Positions 27,611 to 37,228 of a stretch of 64,000 nt of DNA are shown here, one piece after another. Origin of the DNA: Robbsia betulipollinis (GTDB taxonomy: Bacteria; Pseudomonadota; Gammaproteobacteria; Burkholderiales; Burkholderiaceae); the NCBI RefSeq assembly GCF_026624755.1, contig NZ_JAPMXC010000001.1:310001-374000 (forward strand). Reading direction: 5' to 3'. The notes under the pieces were generated by a model that was not told the DNA's origin, did not search any database, and saw only the letters and a list, made by a program, of their open reading frames with translations. The first letter of the stretch is position 1; every line of letters begins with the position of its first letter. The position numbers and the translations under genes were made by a program.

Positions 27611-29095
27611 ATGGCCGATGTATCGAGAAGAGACTTCATGATCGCCGGGACGGTTTTTGCGAGCGCCGTTTCCGCCATCGGCGTCGGATCCCGGGACGCG
27701 CAGGCCCAGGGCCGGAACGGATTCGCCGCGGCCTCCCCTCCCTCCCCGGATGGACAGGATGGTCCCGGCGGCCACGCGCGCAAAACGCCCGGCCTGCAAC
27801 GCATTCATGCGCTCTGCGAGGTGACCGGCGGCGGTCAGAAAGTCTACGGTATCGCGGTGGAATACGACGCGAATATCGATCCCGTCAGCGTGAGCCTCGA
27901 TACCTATGGTGCGGGCGTCGTCCCGGCGGCCAGGGGATTCTTTCCCGGCATGCCCCAGGAACCGGACAAAAACGCCACGACCGCCGTTGCCAGACCGCGG
28001 GCCATCGCAGCGGTCTATACCAGCGCCCTGCCCGCATTGCGGCCCGCTCGCGACAGCGCCACGGGCCGGTACGTGATCGCCGAATTCGCGCACGATCCGG
28101 ACCTCAGCCTGCCGACCGCGGACAGCGACAAGGTTTCGCTCACCCAGAAAAAAAGCGTCCGAACCACCGCGGGCAAGGTGTATCCGGCAAGTAAAACCGC
28201 GTGGAGCAATGTGGGGCCGCGCGGCAACGACGTGGTGACGCGCGGCGTCGATGCCTGGGAGCAGAATCACTGGTGGTGGGACGACACGCGCTCGGCCTGG
28301 CTCGAATACAGCATTTATCTGCCGAAGTCGTTCCTCGCGCCGGGGGGCGAGAACAAGGCCTATCCGCTCGTGCTCGCGATCACCCACTCCGGAACCAGTT
28401 ACGACGGTACGTGCGCCCAGACCCTGACCGAGCAGTGCATCGCCAGCATCTGGGCCTTCCCGGAAGAGCAGGACCGGCACGAATGCGTCGTCATCACGCC
28501 GCGCTATGAACGCACGACCATGAACGATTATTGGGAACATACGAGCGATGTGGAAAATACCCATCGTCTCGTGGAATCCCTGCTCACGAACACGTGGAAC
28601 TACGGCAATCCGAATCTCGCGGACCGGATGGACAAAGTGCTGAAGATCGATCCGAAGCGGGTCTACTGCACGGGTTGGTCCATGGGCGCGATGAGTTCGC
28701 TGTGGCTGATGGCGAAGCATCCGAAGACCTTCGCGGCGGGACTGATCATCGCGGGCCAGCAGCGCCCTGCCGATGTCGTCACGCTCGCGGATCAAAAGCT
28801 GCTGATCATCACCGGATCGGACGACAACAAGGCCACGCCGTGGAATGAAAAGTGTGTCCCGGTCTGGGAACAGGCGGGTGCCAGGGTGACGCGCCCCGCG
28901 GAGCGTCTCGATCCCGCGCTGATATTCCCCGTGGACGACCAACGCCAGCTCACCGAAGCGGTCGACGGTTACCTCGGACGAAACGGCAACATCACGTTCC
29001 TGACGTTCGACGGGGTCGACCACATGGGTTCCGCCCGGAAATTCTTCTACATCCGCGCCGCCAGGGATTGGCTGTTCGCCCAATCGAAGGCCTAG
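27611..29095 (+). CDS. Tat-exported alpha/beta hydrolase with N-terminal Ig-like domain
   Basis: 494 residues. Tat signal MADVSRRDFMIAGTVFASAV (SRRDFM). Residues ~60-200 look like the beta-sandwich domain of esterases such as EstA; the catalytic part shows the nucleophile elbow TGWSMGAMSS and a C-terminal DGVDHMG with the likely catalytic His. GAGG lies 6 bases before the ATG at 27611. It resembles extracellular esterases or PHB-depolymerase-like enzymes. The location beside the ceramidase-like gene suggests both act on lipids or esters in the periplasm; this is inferred. Confidence 0.8.
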   Translation: MADVSRRDFMIAGTVFASAVSAIGVGSRDAQAQGRNGFAAASPPSPDGQDGPGGHARKTPGLQRIHALCEVTGGGQKVYGIAVEYDANIDPVSVSLDTYGAGVVPAARGFFPGMPQEPDKNATTAVARPRAIAAVYTSALPALRPARDSATGRYVIAEFAHDPDLSLPTADSDKVSLTQKKSVRTTAGKVYPASKTAWSNVGPRGNDVVTRGVDAWEQNHWWWDDTRSAWLEYSIYLPKSFLAPGGENKAYPLVLAITHSGTSYDGTCAQTLTEQCIASIWAFPEEQDRHECVVITPRYERTTMNDYWEHTSDVENTHRLVESLLTNTWNYGNPNLADRMDKVLKIDPKRVYCTGWSMGAMSSLWLMAKHPKTFAAGLIIAGQQRPADVVTLADQKLLIITGSDDNKATPWNEKCVPVWEQAGARVTRPAERLDPALIFPVDDQRQLTEAVDGYLGRNGNITFLTFDGVDHMGSARKFFYIRAARDWLFAQSKA

Positions 29096-29111
29096 CGGGT
29101 CGCGCAGGCGC

Positions 29112-30143
29112 CTAAGCGGGACGGTCCAGAAACCCCTTGATCGCCGCCTCCAGCCACGCGCGGTCGCGCGGAATCTTCTCGGGATTGCCGGCGCGATGGC
29201 CCCATAGCGACGGAATCGGCCGCAGTTCCGCGCTGCGCGCATTGACGAGCAGCGGCAGTTCGTGGCGGTTGTCGTCCACCTGAAAATAACTGTCGGTCTC
29301 GCCCGGCATCAGCAGCACATGCGCGCGAACGGCCGCCAGCGCGCGCGCGAGGTCGCCGCCGAACTGCGGGGCCGCGCCGACGTCGCCGCGCTGCCAGGTC
29401 GCCAGTTGCGCGAGCAGATCGTTCGCATTGCGGCGTGTGAAGTTCGCGTCCCAGGCGCCCACGAGGAAGGCTTCGAGCGACGCGTATCCGGCCTCGCGCC
29501 ACAATTCGTCGCGGTAGAAGCCGTGGGACATCGCCCAGCCGGCGTACACGCGCCCCATCGCCCGGTAGCCGCGTTCGGGCGGCGCGACGAAATGGCCGTC
29601 CCTGAACGCCGGGTCGGCCGTCAGCGCGGCGCGCGCGCCCTCGAGGAAAACGTGGTTGTAGGGAGAGCAGCGGGCACTTCCGCAGACCACCGCGACGCGA
29701 TCCATCAGATCCGGATACAGGACGGCCCAGTGATAGGCCTGCATGCCGCCCATGGACCACCCATACACCAGCGCGATGCGCCGCACGCCCAGATGCTCGA
29801 CCATGAGCCGATGCTGCGCATGGATCGCATCGTGATAGCTGACGAACGGATAGTCGGCCGGGCTCAGGCGCGGCGTCGAATTCGATGGCGACGAGGACAA
29901 GCCGTTGCCGAAAAGATTCGGAATGACGATGAACCAGCGCGCCGGGTCGAAGGGCGCGCCCGCGCCGATCAACCATTCGAGGTCGGGATGCTGCGCGCCG
30001 AACGACGTCGGAAAGACGATGACGTTGTCGCGCGCCGCGTTCAGGGTGCCATAGGTCGTGTAGGCGATCTGCAGGGACGGAAACACGCGGCCGCATGCGA
30101 GCAGCGTGTCGCCTGCGTCGAAGAGTTGATAAGCTGTCGTCAT
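29112..30143 (-). CDS. MetX-like alpha/beta hydrolase (homoserine-acetyltransferase family)
   Basis: 343 residues. Fold signatures include YTTYGTLNAARDNVIVFPT, the elbow YGWSMGGMQAYHWA and a terminal SLWGHRAGNP with the catalytic His. The GWSMGG elbow and this overall pattern are those of MetX-like putative esterases rather than true homoserine O-acetyltransferases. ATG at 30143 (MTTAYQLFD) has GGTGGAG 6 bases upstream; the frame extends 23 codons further without support. Converges with the Tat esterase gene with a 16-base gap. Confidence 0.82.
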   Translation of the reverse strand: MTTAYQLFDAGDTLLACGRVFPSLQIAYTTYGTLNAARDNVIVFPTSFGAQHPDLEWLIGAGAPFDPARWFIVIPNLFGNGLSSSPSNSTPRLSPADYPFVSYHDAIHAQHRLMVEHLGVRRIALVYGWSMGGMQAYHWAVLYPDLMDRVAVVCGSARCSPYNHVFLEGARAALTADPAFRDGHFVAPPERGYRAMGRVYAGWAMSHGFYRDELWREAGYASLEAFLVGAWDANFTRRNANDLLAQLATWQRGDVGAAPQFGGDLARALAAVRAHVLLMPGETDSYFQVDDNRHELPLLVNARSAELRPIPSLWGHRAGNPEKIPRDRAWLEAAIKGFLDRPA

Positions 30144-30218
30144 CCGCGCTCCACCGGCAACGCCGCGCCCTCGCGGAATCGCCGGCGCGCGCACCACATC
30201 GTAACCGGCCAAAAATCG

Positions 30219-31127
30219 CTAGATGGCGGGCGACTCGGCATAGAAGCGCTCGCGCATTTCGTCCAGCCCGATCGTGTCGAGCAGCGCCGCCAGCCGTTGC
30301 GTCGGTTTGCCGCGCGGCAGATCCCTGTAGTGCGCGATGATGAGTTCGTTCTTCATCGAATGCTCCCAGCCGACCAGTTCGGTGACGCTGACCTGATAGC
30401 CGTGCGCCTCGAGTTGGAGACAGCGCAGCACATTGGTGATCTGACTGGCGAATTCCCGGGTGTGGATCGGATGACGCCAGATCTCGCTCAGGACATTGGC
30501 GGCAAGCGCCTGCCCTTTGTTCCTGCGCAGCACGGACGCCACTTCCGCCTGGCAGCAGGGCACCACGACGATGTACTGCGCGTGCTTGCGCAGTGCGAAA
30601 TCGATCGCATCGTCCGTGGCCGTGTTGCACGCGTGCAGCGCGGTGACCACGTCGACGGTTTCCGGCAGCCGTGTGGACAGGGTGGATTCGGCCACCGACA
30701 GGTTCAGGAACGACATGCGTGCGAAATCCAGTCGGGCCGCCAGCGCGACGGACTTCTCGACCAGTTCCTCGCGCGTCTCGATACCGTAGATATGCGACGC
30801 GTCCGCCAGATCCTTGAAGAACAGGTCGTACAGGATGAAGCCGAGATAGGACTTGCCGGCGCCATGATCGACCAGCGAGACGCTGCCCTGGCGCGCGCGC
30901 ACGTCCGACAGGAGCGGCTCGATGAATTGATAGAGGTGATAGACCTGCTTGAGCTTGCGTCGGCTGTCCTGGTTCAGCTTGCCGTCGCGCGTGAGGATGT
31001 GCAGTTCCTTGAGCAGTTCGATCGACTGACCGGGACGGATCTCGTGCTTTTCCGCAAGCGGCGCGGACGGTGCGCCACCGCCGGCGGGCGGGAGGGGCGC
31101 CGCGGACGCCCGGGACTTCTTCACCAT
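30219..31127 (-). CDS. SAM-dependent methyltransferase (Methyltransf_32-like)
   Basis: 302 residues. The glycine-rich SAM motif I is altered to VDHGAGKSYLGFILY, the pattern of the Methyltransf_32 group; VVTALHACNTATDDAID and VVVPCCQAEV follow. Relatives include RNA methyltransferase-like proteins, but the substrate is not known. The conserved CC within VPCCQ may be catalytic or metal-linked. First ~28 residues are Ala/Pro-rich and disordered. It lies upstream of the MetX-like gene on the same strand with a 75-base gap. Confidence 0.75.
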   Translation of the reverse strand: MVKKSRASAAPLPPAGGGAPSAPLAEKHEIRPGQSIELLKELHILTRDGKLNQDSRRKLKQVYHLYQFIEPLLSDVRARQGSVSLVDHGAGKSYLGFILYDLFFKDLADASHIYGIETREELVEKSVALAARLDFARMSFLNLSVAESTLSTRLPETVDVVTALHACNTATDDAIDFALRKHAQYIVVVPCCQAEVASVLRRNKGQALAANVLSEIWRHPIHTREFASQITNVLRCLQLEAHGYQVSVTELVGWEHSMKNELIIAHYRDLPRGKPTQRLAALLDTIGLDEMRERFYAESPAI

Positions 31128-31246
31128 CGTGTCGTCTACCGTAAAAGGTTTGCCATTCCCCCGGATTTTACCCCATGCACGGGTAATTCCTAGCTTCGGC
31201 GCCTGCCGCTTCGGTCTACCCTTCCTGCATACAGGGAGAGAAAGCC

Positions 31247-31465
31247 ATGCGCAGAGGAATGTCCGGGCGGTTGCTGTTCGTCGTCATCTTTTTGCTGCTG
31301 GCGTTTCTCGTCGCCAACCGCGCGTTGGTCTCCCACGGCTCCGGGAACTGCCTGCAGGACGCCAGCTCGGTGAAGCAGAAGTCGCTCAGCGAGGGGTTCT
31401 CCGAGGCCGGTTCGCGCAGCCAGGCGGAAAATTTCATCGCGCGCTGCCTGATCAACGGACGCTAG
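31247..31465 (+). CDS. Small single-pass membrane protein, unknown function
   Basis: 72 residues: one N-terminal hydrophobic helix (LLFVVIFLLLAFLVAN) and a soluble tail with two cysteines (GNCLQD and ARCLING). GGGAGAG lies 7-13 bases before the ATG, a good ribosome site, which supports it as a real gene. The two cysteines could form a disulfide if the tail faces the periplasm. No family recognised. Confidence 0.6.
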   Translation: MRRGMSGRLLFVVIFLLLAFLVANRALVSHGSGNCLQDASSVKQKSLSEGFSEAGSRSQAENFIARCLINGR

Positions 31466-31653
31466 ATGCGCCGCCGGACGCCGGCACGCGGACGCTGGGC
31501 GAACGCGGCAGGGATGCCGGATGCGCGCCGGCAATAGGCCTTCGCGCGGCAGGGCGACTCGACGCCGCCGACCAGAAATCCGGGTTGAGACTATCATGGT
31601 GTTTTGACCGATAGGAGTGTGGAGCGCGCCCCGCGCGTATCCCCTTCCCCGCC

Positions 31654-32643
31654 ATGACCCAGTATTCGCTCCTCGACCTCTCGCCGATCCTCCAGGGCAG
31701 CGACGCCGCGCAATCGTTTCGCAATACGGTCGATCTCGCCCGTCACGCCGAGGGCTGGGGTTTCCAGCGCTACTGGCTGGCCGAGCATCACAACATGCCC
31801 GGCATCGCCAGTTCCGCGACCTCGATCCTGATCGGCCAGGTGGCCGCGGCGACGAAAACCATCAAGGTCGGCTCCGGCGGCATCATGCTGCCGAACCATG
31901 CCCCCCTCGTCATCGCCGAACAATTCGGCACGCTCGCCACGCTGTTTCCCGGTCGAATCGAACTGGGCCTGGGGCGCGCGCCCGGCTCCGACCAGCTCAC
32001 CGCGCGGGCCCTGCGCCGCACGCTGCAGGACAGCGCAGAATCGTTTCCGCAGGACGTGATCGAACTGCGCGATTATTTCGACGACGCTACGCCCGGACAG
32101 CAGGTGCAGGCGATTCCGGGCGTGGGCACCAAGGTGCCGATCTGGTTGCTGGGTTCGAGCCTGTTCAGCGCACGCCTGGCCGCCGCGCTGGGGATGCCCT
32201 TCGCCTTCGCCTCGCATTTCGCGCCGGATCTGCTCGACGCCGCGCTGGCGACGTACCGGCACCATTTCGAAGCGTCGCCCACGCTGTCGAAGCCGCATGC
32301 GATGGTCGGCGTCAACCTGTTCGCCGCGGATACCGACGAGGCCGGGCAGCGTCTGATGACCTCGGCGCAGCAGCAGTTCCTCGCGCTGCGCCGCAATACG
32401 CCGGGACCGCTGCGCCCGCCGGTGGACAGCATGGCGGGTATCTGGCACGACAGCGAACGGGCGAACGTGGAGCGTGCGCTGTCGTGCAGCGCGGTGGGCT
32501 CGCCCGCACGGGTGCGCGACGCGCTCGGCGCCTTGCTGGCGCGTACCCAGGCCGACGAATTCATGTTCGCGGGGCAGATCTACGATCACGCCGCGCGGCT
32601 GCATTCATTCGAAATCGGCGCGGAAATAGCGCGCGCGCTGTAG
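31654..32643 (+). CDS. Luciferase-like (LLM class) flavin-dependent oxidoreductase
   Basis: 329 residues with a TIM-barrel fold. Family signatures are SLLDLSPI at the start, the [17 protein letters not shown] segment, [12 protein letters not shown] and [15 protein letters not shown]. These define the group often called MsnO8-type or LLM oxidoreductases. It probably uses FMNH2 or F420-like reduced flavin, but the substrate is unknown. It stands alone between oppositely oriented genes. No good Shine-Dalgarno precedes this ATG. Confidence 0.88.
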   Translation: MTQYSLLDLSPILQGSDAAQSFRNTVDLARHAEGWGFQRYWLAEHHNMPGIASSATSILIGQVAAATKTIKVGSGGIMLPNHAPLVIAEQFGTLATLFPGRIELGLGRAPGSDQLTARALRRTLQDSAESFPQDVIELRDYFDDATPGQQVQAIPGVGTKVPIWLLGSSLFSARLAAALGMPFAFASHFAPDLLDAALATYRHHFEASPTLSKPHAMVGVNLFAADTDEAGQRLMTSAQQQFLALRRNTPGPLRPPVDSMAGIWHDSERANVERALSCSAVGSPARVRDALGALLARTQADEFMFAGQIYDHAARLHSFEIGAEIARAL

Positions 32644-32719
32644 CGGACCGAAGGACGGCCTGGCGCGGCCGTCAGCCTTGGATCGCGTGTCGGGTCCTTC
32701 CGGCCGCGGCGCCGATTCG

Positions 32720-33124
32720 CTACCGCGTCCAGCGCACCGTCAGCGCATAGGAGAGCGCGGCCGCGACCCCGCTCAGCACCGTTCCCCATGTCATATCGAC
32801 CACCACCAGGCGCGGCGTCCAGCGCGCCAGCGTCGCGTGGTTCGTCAACTCGTACGTTGCGTAGGCGACGAACCCCAATGCCGCGCCCCGCAGGAGCGCC
32901 GTCTTCCAGTCCCCGGTCGCGAAGGCCGGCGCGACCGCGAAAAACACCAGCCCCGCGATGAAGATGAGATAGAAGAGGATGCCGGGGCCGATCCGCATCG
33001 GGTCGGCAAGCTGATCGCCGAGCGCCTGCCGGTACATCGGCGCGCCCGCGAAACGCAGGTAGATGAAGTCGCAGCCCAGGAAAACGACCGCGGCCACCAG
33101 ATACGCAACGACATAACGGGCCAT
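32720..33124 (-). CDS. DUF2177-family membrane protein
   Basis: 134 residues, four membrane helices. The patterns YLVAAVVFLGCDFIYLRFAG, the ALGFVAYATYELTNHATL segment and the closing VDMTWGTVLSG are the hallmarks of DUF2177 proteins. Function unknown. It lies 49 bases after the small oxidase-associated gene on the same strand and could be the last gene of the cio operon. Confidence 0.82.
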   Translation of the reverse strand: MARYVVAYLVAAVVFLGCDFIYLRFAGAPMYRQALGDQLADPMRIGPGILFYLIFIAGLVFFAVAPAFATGDWKTALLRGAALGFVAYATYELTNHATLARWTPRLVVVDMTWGTVLSGVAAALSYALTVRWTR

Positions 33125-33173
33125 GCAGCGAACCTCGCGTCAGAAGGGGAGCGCGCCCGGGAAAGACACGCAG

Positions 33174-33347
33174 TCAGGAAGCGGCGAACACCAGCACGTG
33201 CAGCACGGCCGCCACCGCCGTGGTGACGAGAATGCCGCCGCCATACAATGTCACGAACCACAGCATCGGATGGCGCGCGCGCGGTGCCCGACCGTCGGCG
33301 GCGCGGGGGCCGTTTTCGGGAACGCTATCCTTGAAAGCCTTGAACAT
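33174..33347 (-). CDS. 57-residue single-helix protein of the bd-oxidase operon
   Basis: Read on the reverse strand from ATG 33347 to TGA 33174. It starts MFKAFKDSVPENG, then a basic stretch, then one hydrophobic helix (LWFVTLYGGGILVTTAVAAV). GAGGAG lies 5 bases before the ATG and the cioB stop is only 9 bases upstream, so it is almost surely translated with cioAB. Its place and shape recall CydX/DUF2474 small subunits that stabilise bd oxidases, but it is longer and not clearly similar. It may be a small oxidase subunit. Confidence 0.65.
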   Translation of the reverse strand: MFKAFKDSVPENGPRAADGRAPRARHPMLWFVTLYGGGILVTTAVAAVLHVLVFAAS

Positions 33348-33356
33348 GACGTCTCC

Positions 33357-34358
33357 TCAATGATAGCCGGGATCGTCGTGGCGTACCTTGCCGCGGAAGA
33401 TCCAGTAGCCCATGGTCGTGTAGATCAGGATGATCGGCAGCACGATGGCCACGCCGACCAGCGAGAACATCTGGCTGGAATGCGGCGACGAAGCGTCCCA
33501 GATGCTGACCGACGGCGGAATGATGTTCGGCCAGAGACTGCAGATGAAACCGACGTAACACAGCGCCACCAGCGCCAGCGCCATGATAAACGGCATCCGG
33601 TCGAAGCGCTTGCGCACCCCGTAACGCACGCCGGCGGCGCACAGCAGCGTAAGGACGGGTACCGGAATCAGGTACAGCAGCGTCGGCATCGAGAACCAGC
33701 GGTGCGCGATCGCGGCGTCGCCCAGCGGCGTCCACAGGCTGACGATGGCGATGGCGGCCAGCATGCCCACCGTCAACGGCCACATCAGCCGGTACATCCG
33801 GCGCTGCAGCTCGCCTTCGGTCTTGGCAATCAACCAGCCCGCGCCCAGCACCGAGTACGCGGCGAGCAGCCCCAGTCCGCAGAACAGACTGAACGGCGTG
33901 AACCAGTCCAGCGCGCCGCCGACGAAGCCGGTCGGCCCCACCTTGATCCCGGAAATGTACCCGCCCAGCGCCACGCCCTGGCAGAACGTCGCGCCGGCCG
34001 AACCGAGCATGAAGGCGAGGTCCCACAGCGCGCGCGTGCGACGCGATTTCGCGCGCAGTTCGAACGCGACGCCGCGAAAGATCAGGCAGATCAGCATCAT
34101 GATCAGCGGCAGGTACAGCGCCGACAGGATCGACGCGTATGCCAGCGGAAATGCGGCGAACAGCCCCGCCCCACCGAGCACCAGCCAGGTCTCGTTGCCG
34201 TCCCAGACCGGCGCGACGGTGTTCATCATCACGTCGCGGTCGTGATGTTCGGGAAAGAACGGAAACAGGATGCCGATGCCCAGGTCGAACCCGTCCAGCA
34301 CCACATACATGAAGACACCGACCGCGATGATCGCCGCCCAGATGAAGGAGATATCCAT
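33357..34358 (-). CDS. cioB: Cytochrome bd-type (cyanide-insensitive) ubiquinol oxidase subunit II
   Basis: 333 residues, about eight membrane helices. The start MDISFIWAAIIAVGVFMYVVLDGFDLGIGILFPF is the CydB/CioB signature, with the DGFDLGIG motif. It pairs with subunit I to build the quinol oxidase in the inner membrane. The ATG at 34358 has GAGG and then a run of eight A before it; the longer frame upstream is not supported. It is 22 bases after cioA. Confidence 0.92.
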   Translation of the reverse strand: MDISFIWAAIIAVGVFMYVVLDGFDLGIGILFPFFPEHHDRDVMMNTVAPVWDGNETWLVLGGAGLFAAFPLAYASILSALYLPLIMMLICLIFRGVAFELRAKSRRTRALWDLAFMLGSAGATFCQGVALGGYISGIKVGPTGFVGGALDWFTPFSLFCGLGLLAAYSVLGAGWLIAKTEGELQRRMYRLMWPLTVGMLAAIAIVSLWTPLGDAAIAHRWFSMPTLLYLIPVPVLTLLCAAGVRYGVRKRFDRMPFIMALALVALCYVGFICSLWPNIIPPSVSIWDASSPHSSQMFSLVGVAIVLPIILIYTTMGYWIFRGKVRHDDPGYH

Positions 34359-34380
34359 TTTTTTTCCTCGGCTTGCGCGG

Positions 34381-35811
34381 TCAGTGTGATTCGATGGATT
34401 CGCTCGACCCCGACAGCGGCCGGCGCGCGGTCTGCGCCGGGTCGCCATGGCCGTCGTCGCCCCATTGGTGAGACTTGCGCTCGTCGGGCGTTTCCGGGAA
34501 GGCCGGCCCGGTGCGGATCAGCTTCAGGATGTAGTAGATGCCCGTGCCGAAGACCAGGAAGTATACGATCATGAAGATCATCAGCGAAATGCCGACCGCC
34601 TGCGCGCTGTTCGGCGAGGCCGCGTCGACCGTGCGCATCACGCCGTACACCACCCAGGGCTGCCGTCCGGCCTCGGTCGTGATCCAGCCCGCGAGCAAGG
34701 CGACGAAACCCGCCGGGCCCATGAAGAGCACCCAGCGCTGGAACCAGCGCGATTCATAGAGTTTGCCGCCCTTGCGCAGCGCCAGGCCGACCAGCGACAT
34801 CAGGATCATCAGCATGCCGAGTCCGGCCATCACACGGAAGGTCCAGAAGATCAGCGTCGAGTTCGGCCGGTCGGCCTTCGGAAAACTCTTCAGGCCGCGA
34901 ATCTCGCCGTTCCATTCGTGCGTAAGGATCAGGCTGCCCAGATGCGGCACGGAAATGCGGTACTTGGTGATCTCGGCGTCCATGTCGGGAATGCCGAACA
35001 GGTTCAGCGCGGCGCCCTGCTCCGTGTCCCAGATCCCTTCGATCGCCGCGATCTTCGCGGGCTGATACTTGCGGGTGTTCAGGCCGTGCGCGTCGCCGAC
35101 GAACGCCTGGATCGGCGTGAGGATCAGCAGGATCCACAGGGCCATCGACAGCGATTTGCGGATCGCCGGGTCACGGCGTCCCTTGAGCAGGTGCCAGGCA
35201 CCCGTCGCGGCAACCACGAAAGCGCCGGCGATGAAGGCCGCCATCGCCATATGACCCAGGCGATACGGGAAGGACGGGTTGAAGACGATCTTGAACCAGT
35301 CCTGCGGCACGATCTTGCCGCCGACGATCGCGTAGCCCTGCGGCGTCTGCATCCAGCTGTTCGAGGCGAGGATCCAGAACGTGGAGATCAGCGTGCCGAT
35401 CGCCACCATCAGGGTCGCGCCGAAGTGCGCCTTCGGGCCGACGCGATGCCAGCCGAACAGCATCACGCCGAGAAAACCCGCTTCCAGGAAGAACGCGGTC
35501 AGTACTTCATAGGCAAGCAACGGCCCCGTCACCGGGCCGGCGTAATTCGAAAACCCGCCCCAGTTGGTGCCGAACTGATAACTCATCACCACGCCGGACA
35601 CGACGCCCATGCCGAAGCCGACGGCGAACACCTTCGACCAGAACATGAACATGTCCTTGTAGATGGGATTCTTGGTTTTGAGCCAGGCGCCTTCGAGCAC
35701 CGCGAGAAAACTCGCGAGACCGATGCTGAGGGCGGGAAAGATGATGTGGAAGGAAACCGTAAAGGCGAACTGGAAACGCGCCAGATCGATTGCACTGAAA
35801 TTCACAGGCAT
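34381..35811 (-). CDS. cioA: Cytochrome bd-type (cyanide-insensitive) ubiquinol oxidase subunit I
   Basis: 476 residues. Haem-ligand regions are visible: His22 in SFHIIFP, His in RLGHMAMAAF and the GRQPW motif. The quinol-binding Q-loop between GLNTRKYQ and STLIFWTFRVM is short, which places it in the CioA (short Q-loop) group rather than E. coli CydA of ~520 residues. It oxidises quinol and reduces O2 to water without pumping protons, useful at low oxygen or under cyanide and sulfide. AAGGA precedes the ATG. First gene of the cioAB operon. Confidence 0.93.
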   Translation of the reverse strand: MPVNFSAIDLARFQFAFTVSFHIIFPALSIGLASFLAVLEGAWLKTKNPIYKDMFMFWSKVFAVGFGMGVVSGVVMSYQFGTNWGGFSNYAGPVTGPLLAYEVLTAFFLEAGFLGVMLFGWHRVGPKAHFGATLMVAIGTLISTFWILASNSWMQTPQGYAIVGGKIVPQDWFKIVFNPSFPYRLGHMAMAAFIAGAFVVAATGAWHLLKGRRDPAIRKSLSMALWILLILTPIQAFVGDAHGLNTRKYQPAKIAAIEGIWDTEQGAALNLFGIPDMDAEITKYRISVPHLGSLILTHEWNGEIRGLKSFPKADRPNSTLIFWTFRVMAGLGMLMILMSLVGLALRKGGKLYESRWFQRWVLFMGPAGFVALLAGWITTEAGRQPWVVYGVMRTVDAASPNSAQAVGISLMIFMIVYFLVFGTGIYYILKLIRTGPAFPETPDERKSHQWGDDGHGDPAQTARRPLSGSSESIESH

Positions 35812-36253
35812 GATGGGTCCTTAGGGTCCGTTCCGGGTCCGTTCGACATGCTGCATCGACCACCGGCGCAAACCCTAGTTAGAAAGCTCGTGCGCGAGCA
35901 AAAACCTTGATTTGACTGCTTGACGCCGTGACGGGCGACAGACGACATCATCGTCCAACCCCTGCCGCAGGACGACGCGACCGGGTGCCGCAGCAAGCCC
36001 CGACCGCGTCTGTCGGTCAAGCCCTACACGGCTGTAAGCAGCTGATAAATATAAAGTAAGATTCCGTTATCCGCCACGCTTTACGTTCTTCTTTGCGTAC
36101 GCCAATGCGTCGATCTGACGCACGGGCGAAAAAACCACCTGACCTCGCCTCGCGCGCGCCGTGCATGACCTCGCTTCGCGCACGCCGGCCGGCGGTGTGC
36201 GGGGTCCCGCGTTAGAATCGATGGGAACAGGACGACGCACAGGAACACGCCCG
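35812..36253. other. Divergent control region between cioA and the serine acetyltransferase gene
   Basis: About 440 bases with no supported gene. A GGGTCCGTTC direct repeat (35823-35847 area) and a GCTCG-TGCG-CGAGC hairpin near 35885 are present. A TTGAT half-site near 35908 lacks its ATCAA partner, so I do not call an FNR/ANR box. Frames crossing 36067-36408 are shadows. Confidence 0.45.
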
Positions 36254-37228
36254 ATGAAAATGTCCCCTCCCTTCCCCGCCCTGCGTCCCGCCGACGAAAA
36301 ACCGGACGCGCGCGATGCATCCGACGTATCCGGTGCATCCGGGACGCCGACATGGCATCTCGACGACGTCGTGTCGGGCCTGCGCCGCTCGCGTGAAGTC
36401 ACGCACAACGTGCGTCATCGCGGACGCATCCGGGAACTGCCGTCGCGCAAGGCGATCGGCGCGATCCTCGATGAATTGTGCGCGGCGTTGTTTCCAACCC
36501 ACTACGGGCGCCCGGACCTGACCGACGAGGACATCGACCATTTCGTCGGCAGCACCCTCAGCCATGCCTTGCGCGCGCTGGGCGAACAGGTGCGGCGCGG
36601 CCTGCTGTTCGGCGCCGAGGACGAACTGGATGGCCCGACGCCGCGCCAGCGCGCGGACCAGATCGTCCGCGCGTTCGCCGCCCAGCTGGTGCCCATCCGC
36701 GCGCTGCTCGTCAGCGACCTGCGCGCGGCCTTCGAGGGCGATCCGGCGGCCACCAGCATTTCCGAGGTGCTGCTCTGCTACCCGGGCACCATCGCGATTA
36801 TCTATCACCGCCTGGCCCATGCGCTCTGGCATCTGGGCGCGCGCTTCGTCTCGCGGCTGATTTCGGACATATCTCACTCGATGACGGGCATCGACATCCA
36901 TCCGGGGGCCAGCATCGGCGGCAGCTTCTTCATCGATCACGGTACCGGCGTGGTGATCGGCGAGACGGCCGTGATCGGCGAACACGTCCGGCTGTACCAG
37001 CATGTGACGCTCGGCGCGAAGCGCTTTCCCGCGGACGAAGCAGGCGTGCTCATCAAGGGCAACCTGCGGCATCCGGTGGTCGAGGACGGCGTCGTCATCT
37101 ATGCCGGCGCGACCGTGCTCGGCCGGATCACCATCGGCCGGGGCTCGACCATCGGCGGCAATGTCTGGCTGACCTACAGCGTACCGCCGAACAGCAGCAT
37201 CGCCCAGGCGCAGATGCGCAATGGCTGA
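36254..37228 (+). CDS. epsC: Serine O-acetyltransferase (EpsC/CysE type)
   Basis: 324 residues. A long N-terminal helical part is followed by the left-handed beta-helix of hexapeptide repeats: GIDIHPGASIGGSFFIDHGTGVVIGETAVIGEHVRLYQ. The TGxxIHPGAxIG and DHGTGVVIGE motifs are diagnostic of serine acetyltransferases of the EpsC group. It makes O-acetylserine from serine and acetyl-CoA, the first step to cysteine. ATG at 36254. The gene overlaps a sirtuin gene by 8 bases. Confidence 0.9.
   Translation: MKMSPPFPALRPADEKPDARDASDVSGASGTPTWHLDDVVSGLRRSREVTHNVRHRGRIRELPSRKAIGAILDELCAALFPTHYGRPDLTDEDIDHFVGSTLSHALRALGEQVRRGLLFGAEDELDGPTPRQRADQIVRAFAAQLVPIRALLVSDLRAAFEGDPAATSISEVLLCYPGTIAIIYHRLAHALWHLGARFVSRLISDISHSMTGIDIHPGASIGGSFFIDHGTGVVIGETAVIGEHVRLYQHVTLGAKRFPADEAGVLIKGNLRHPVVEDGVVIYAGATVLGRITIGRGSTIGGNVWLTYSVPPNSSIAQAQMRNG

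Noticed and set aside
34447-35910. 487-residue plus-strand frame over cioA
   Set aside because: High-GC shadow; cioA motifs on the reverse strand are unambiguous.
35900-35930. FNR/ANR box before cioA
   Set aside because: Only a TTGAT half-site is present; the ATCAA partner at N4 spacing is missing.
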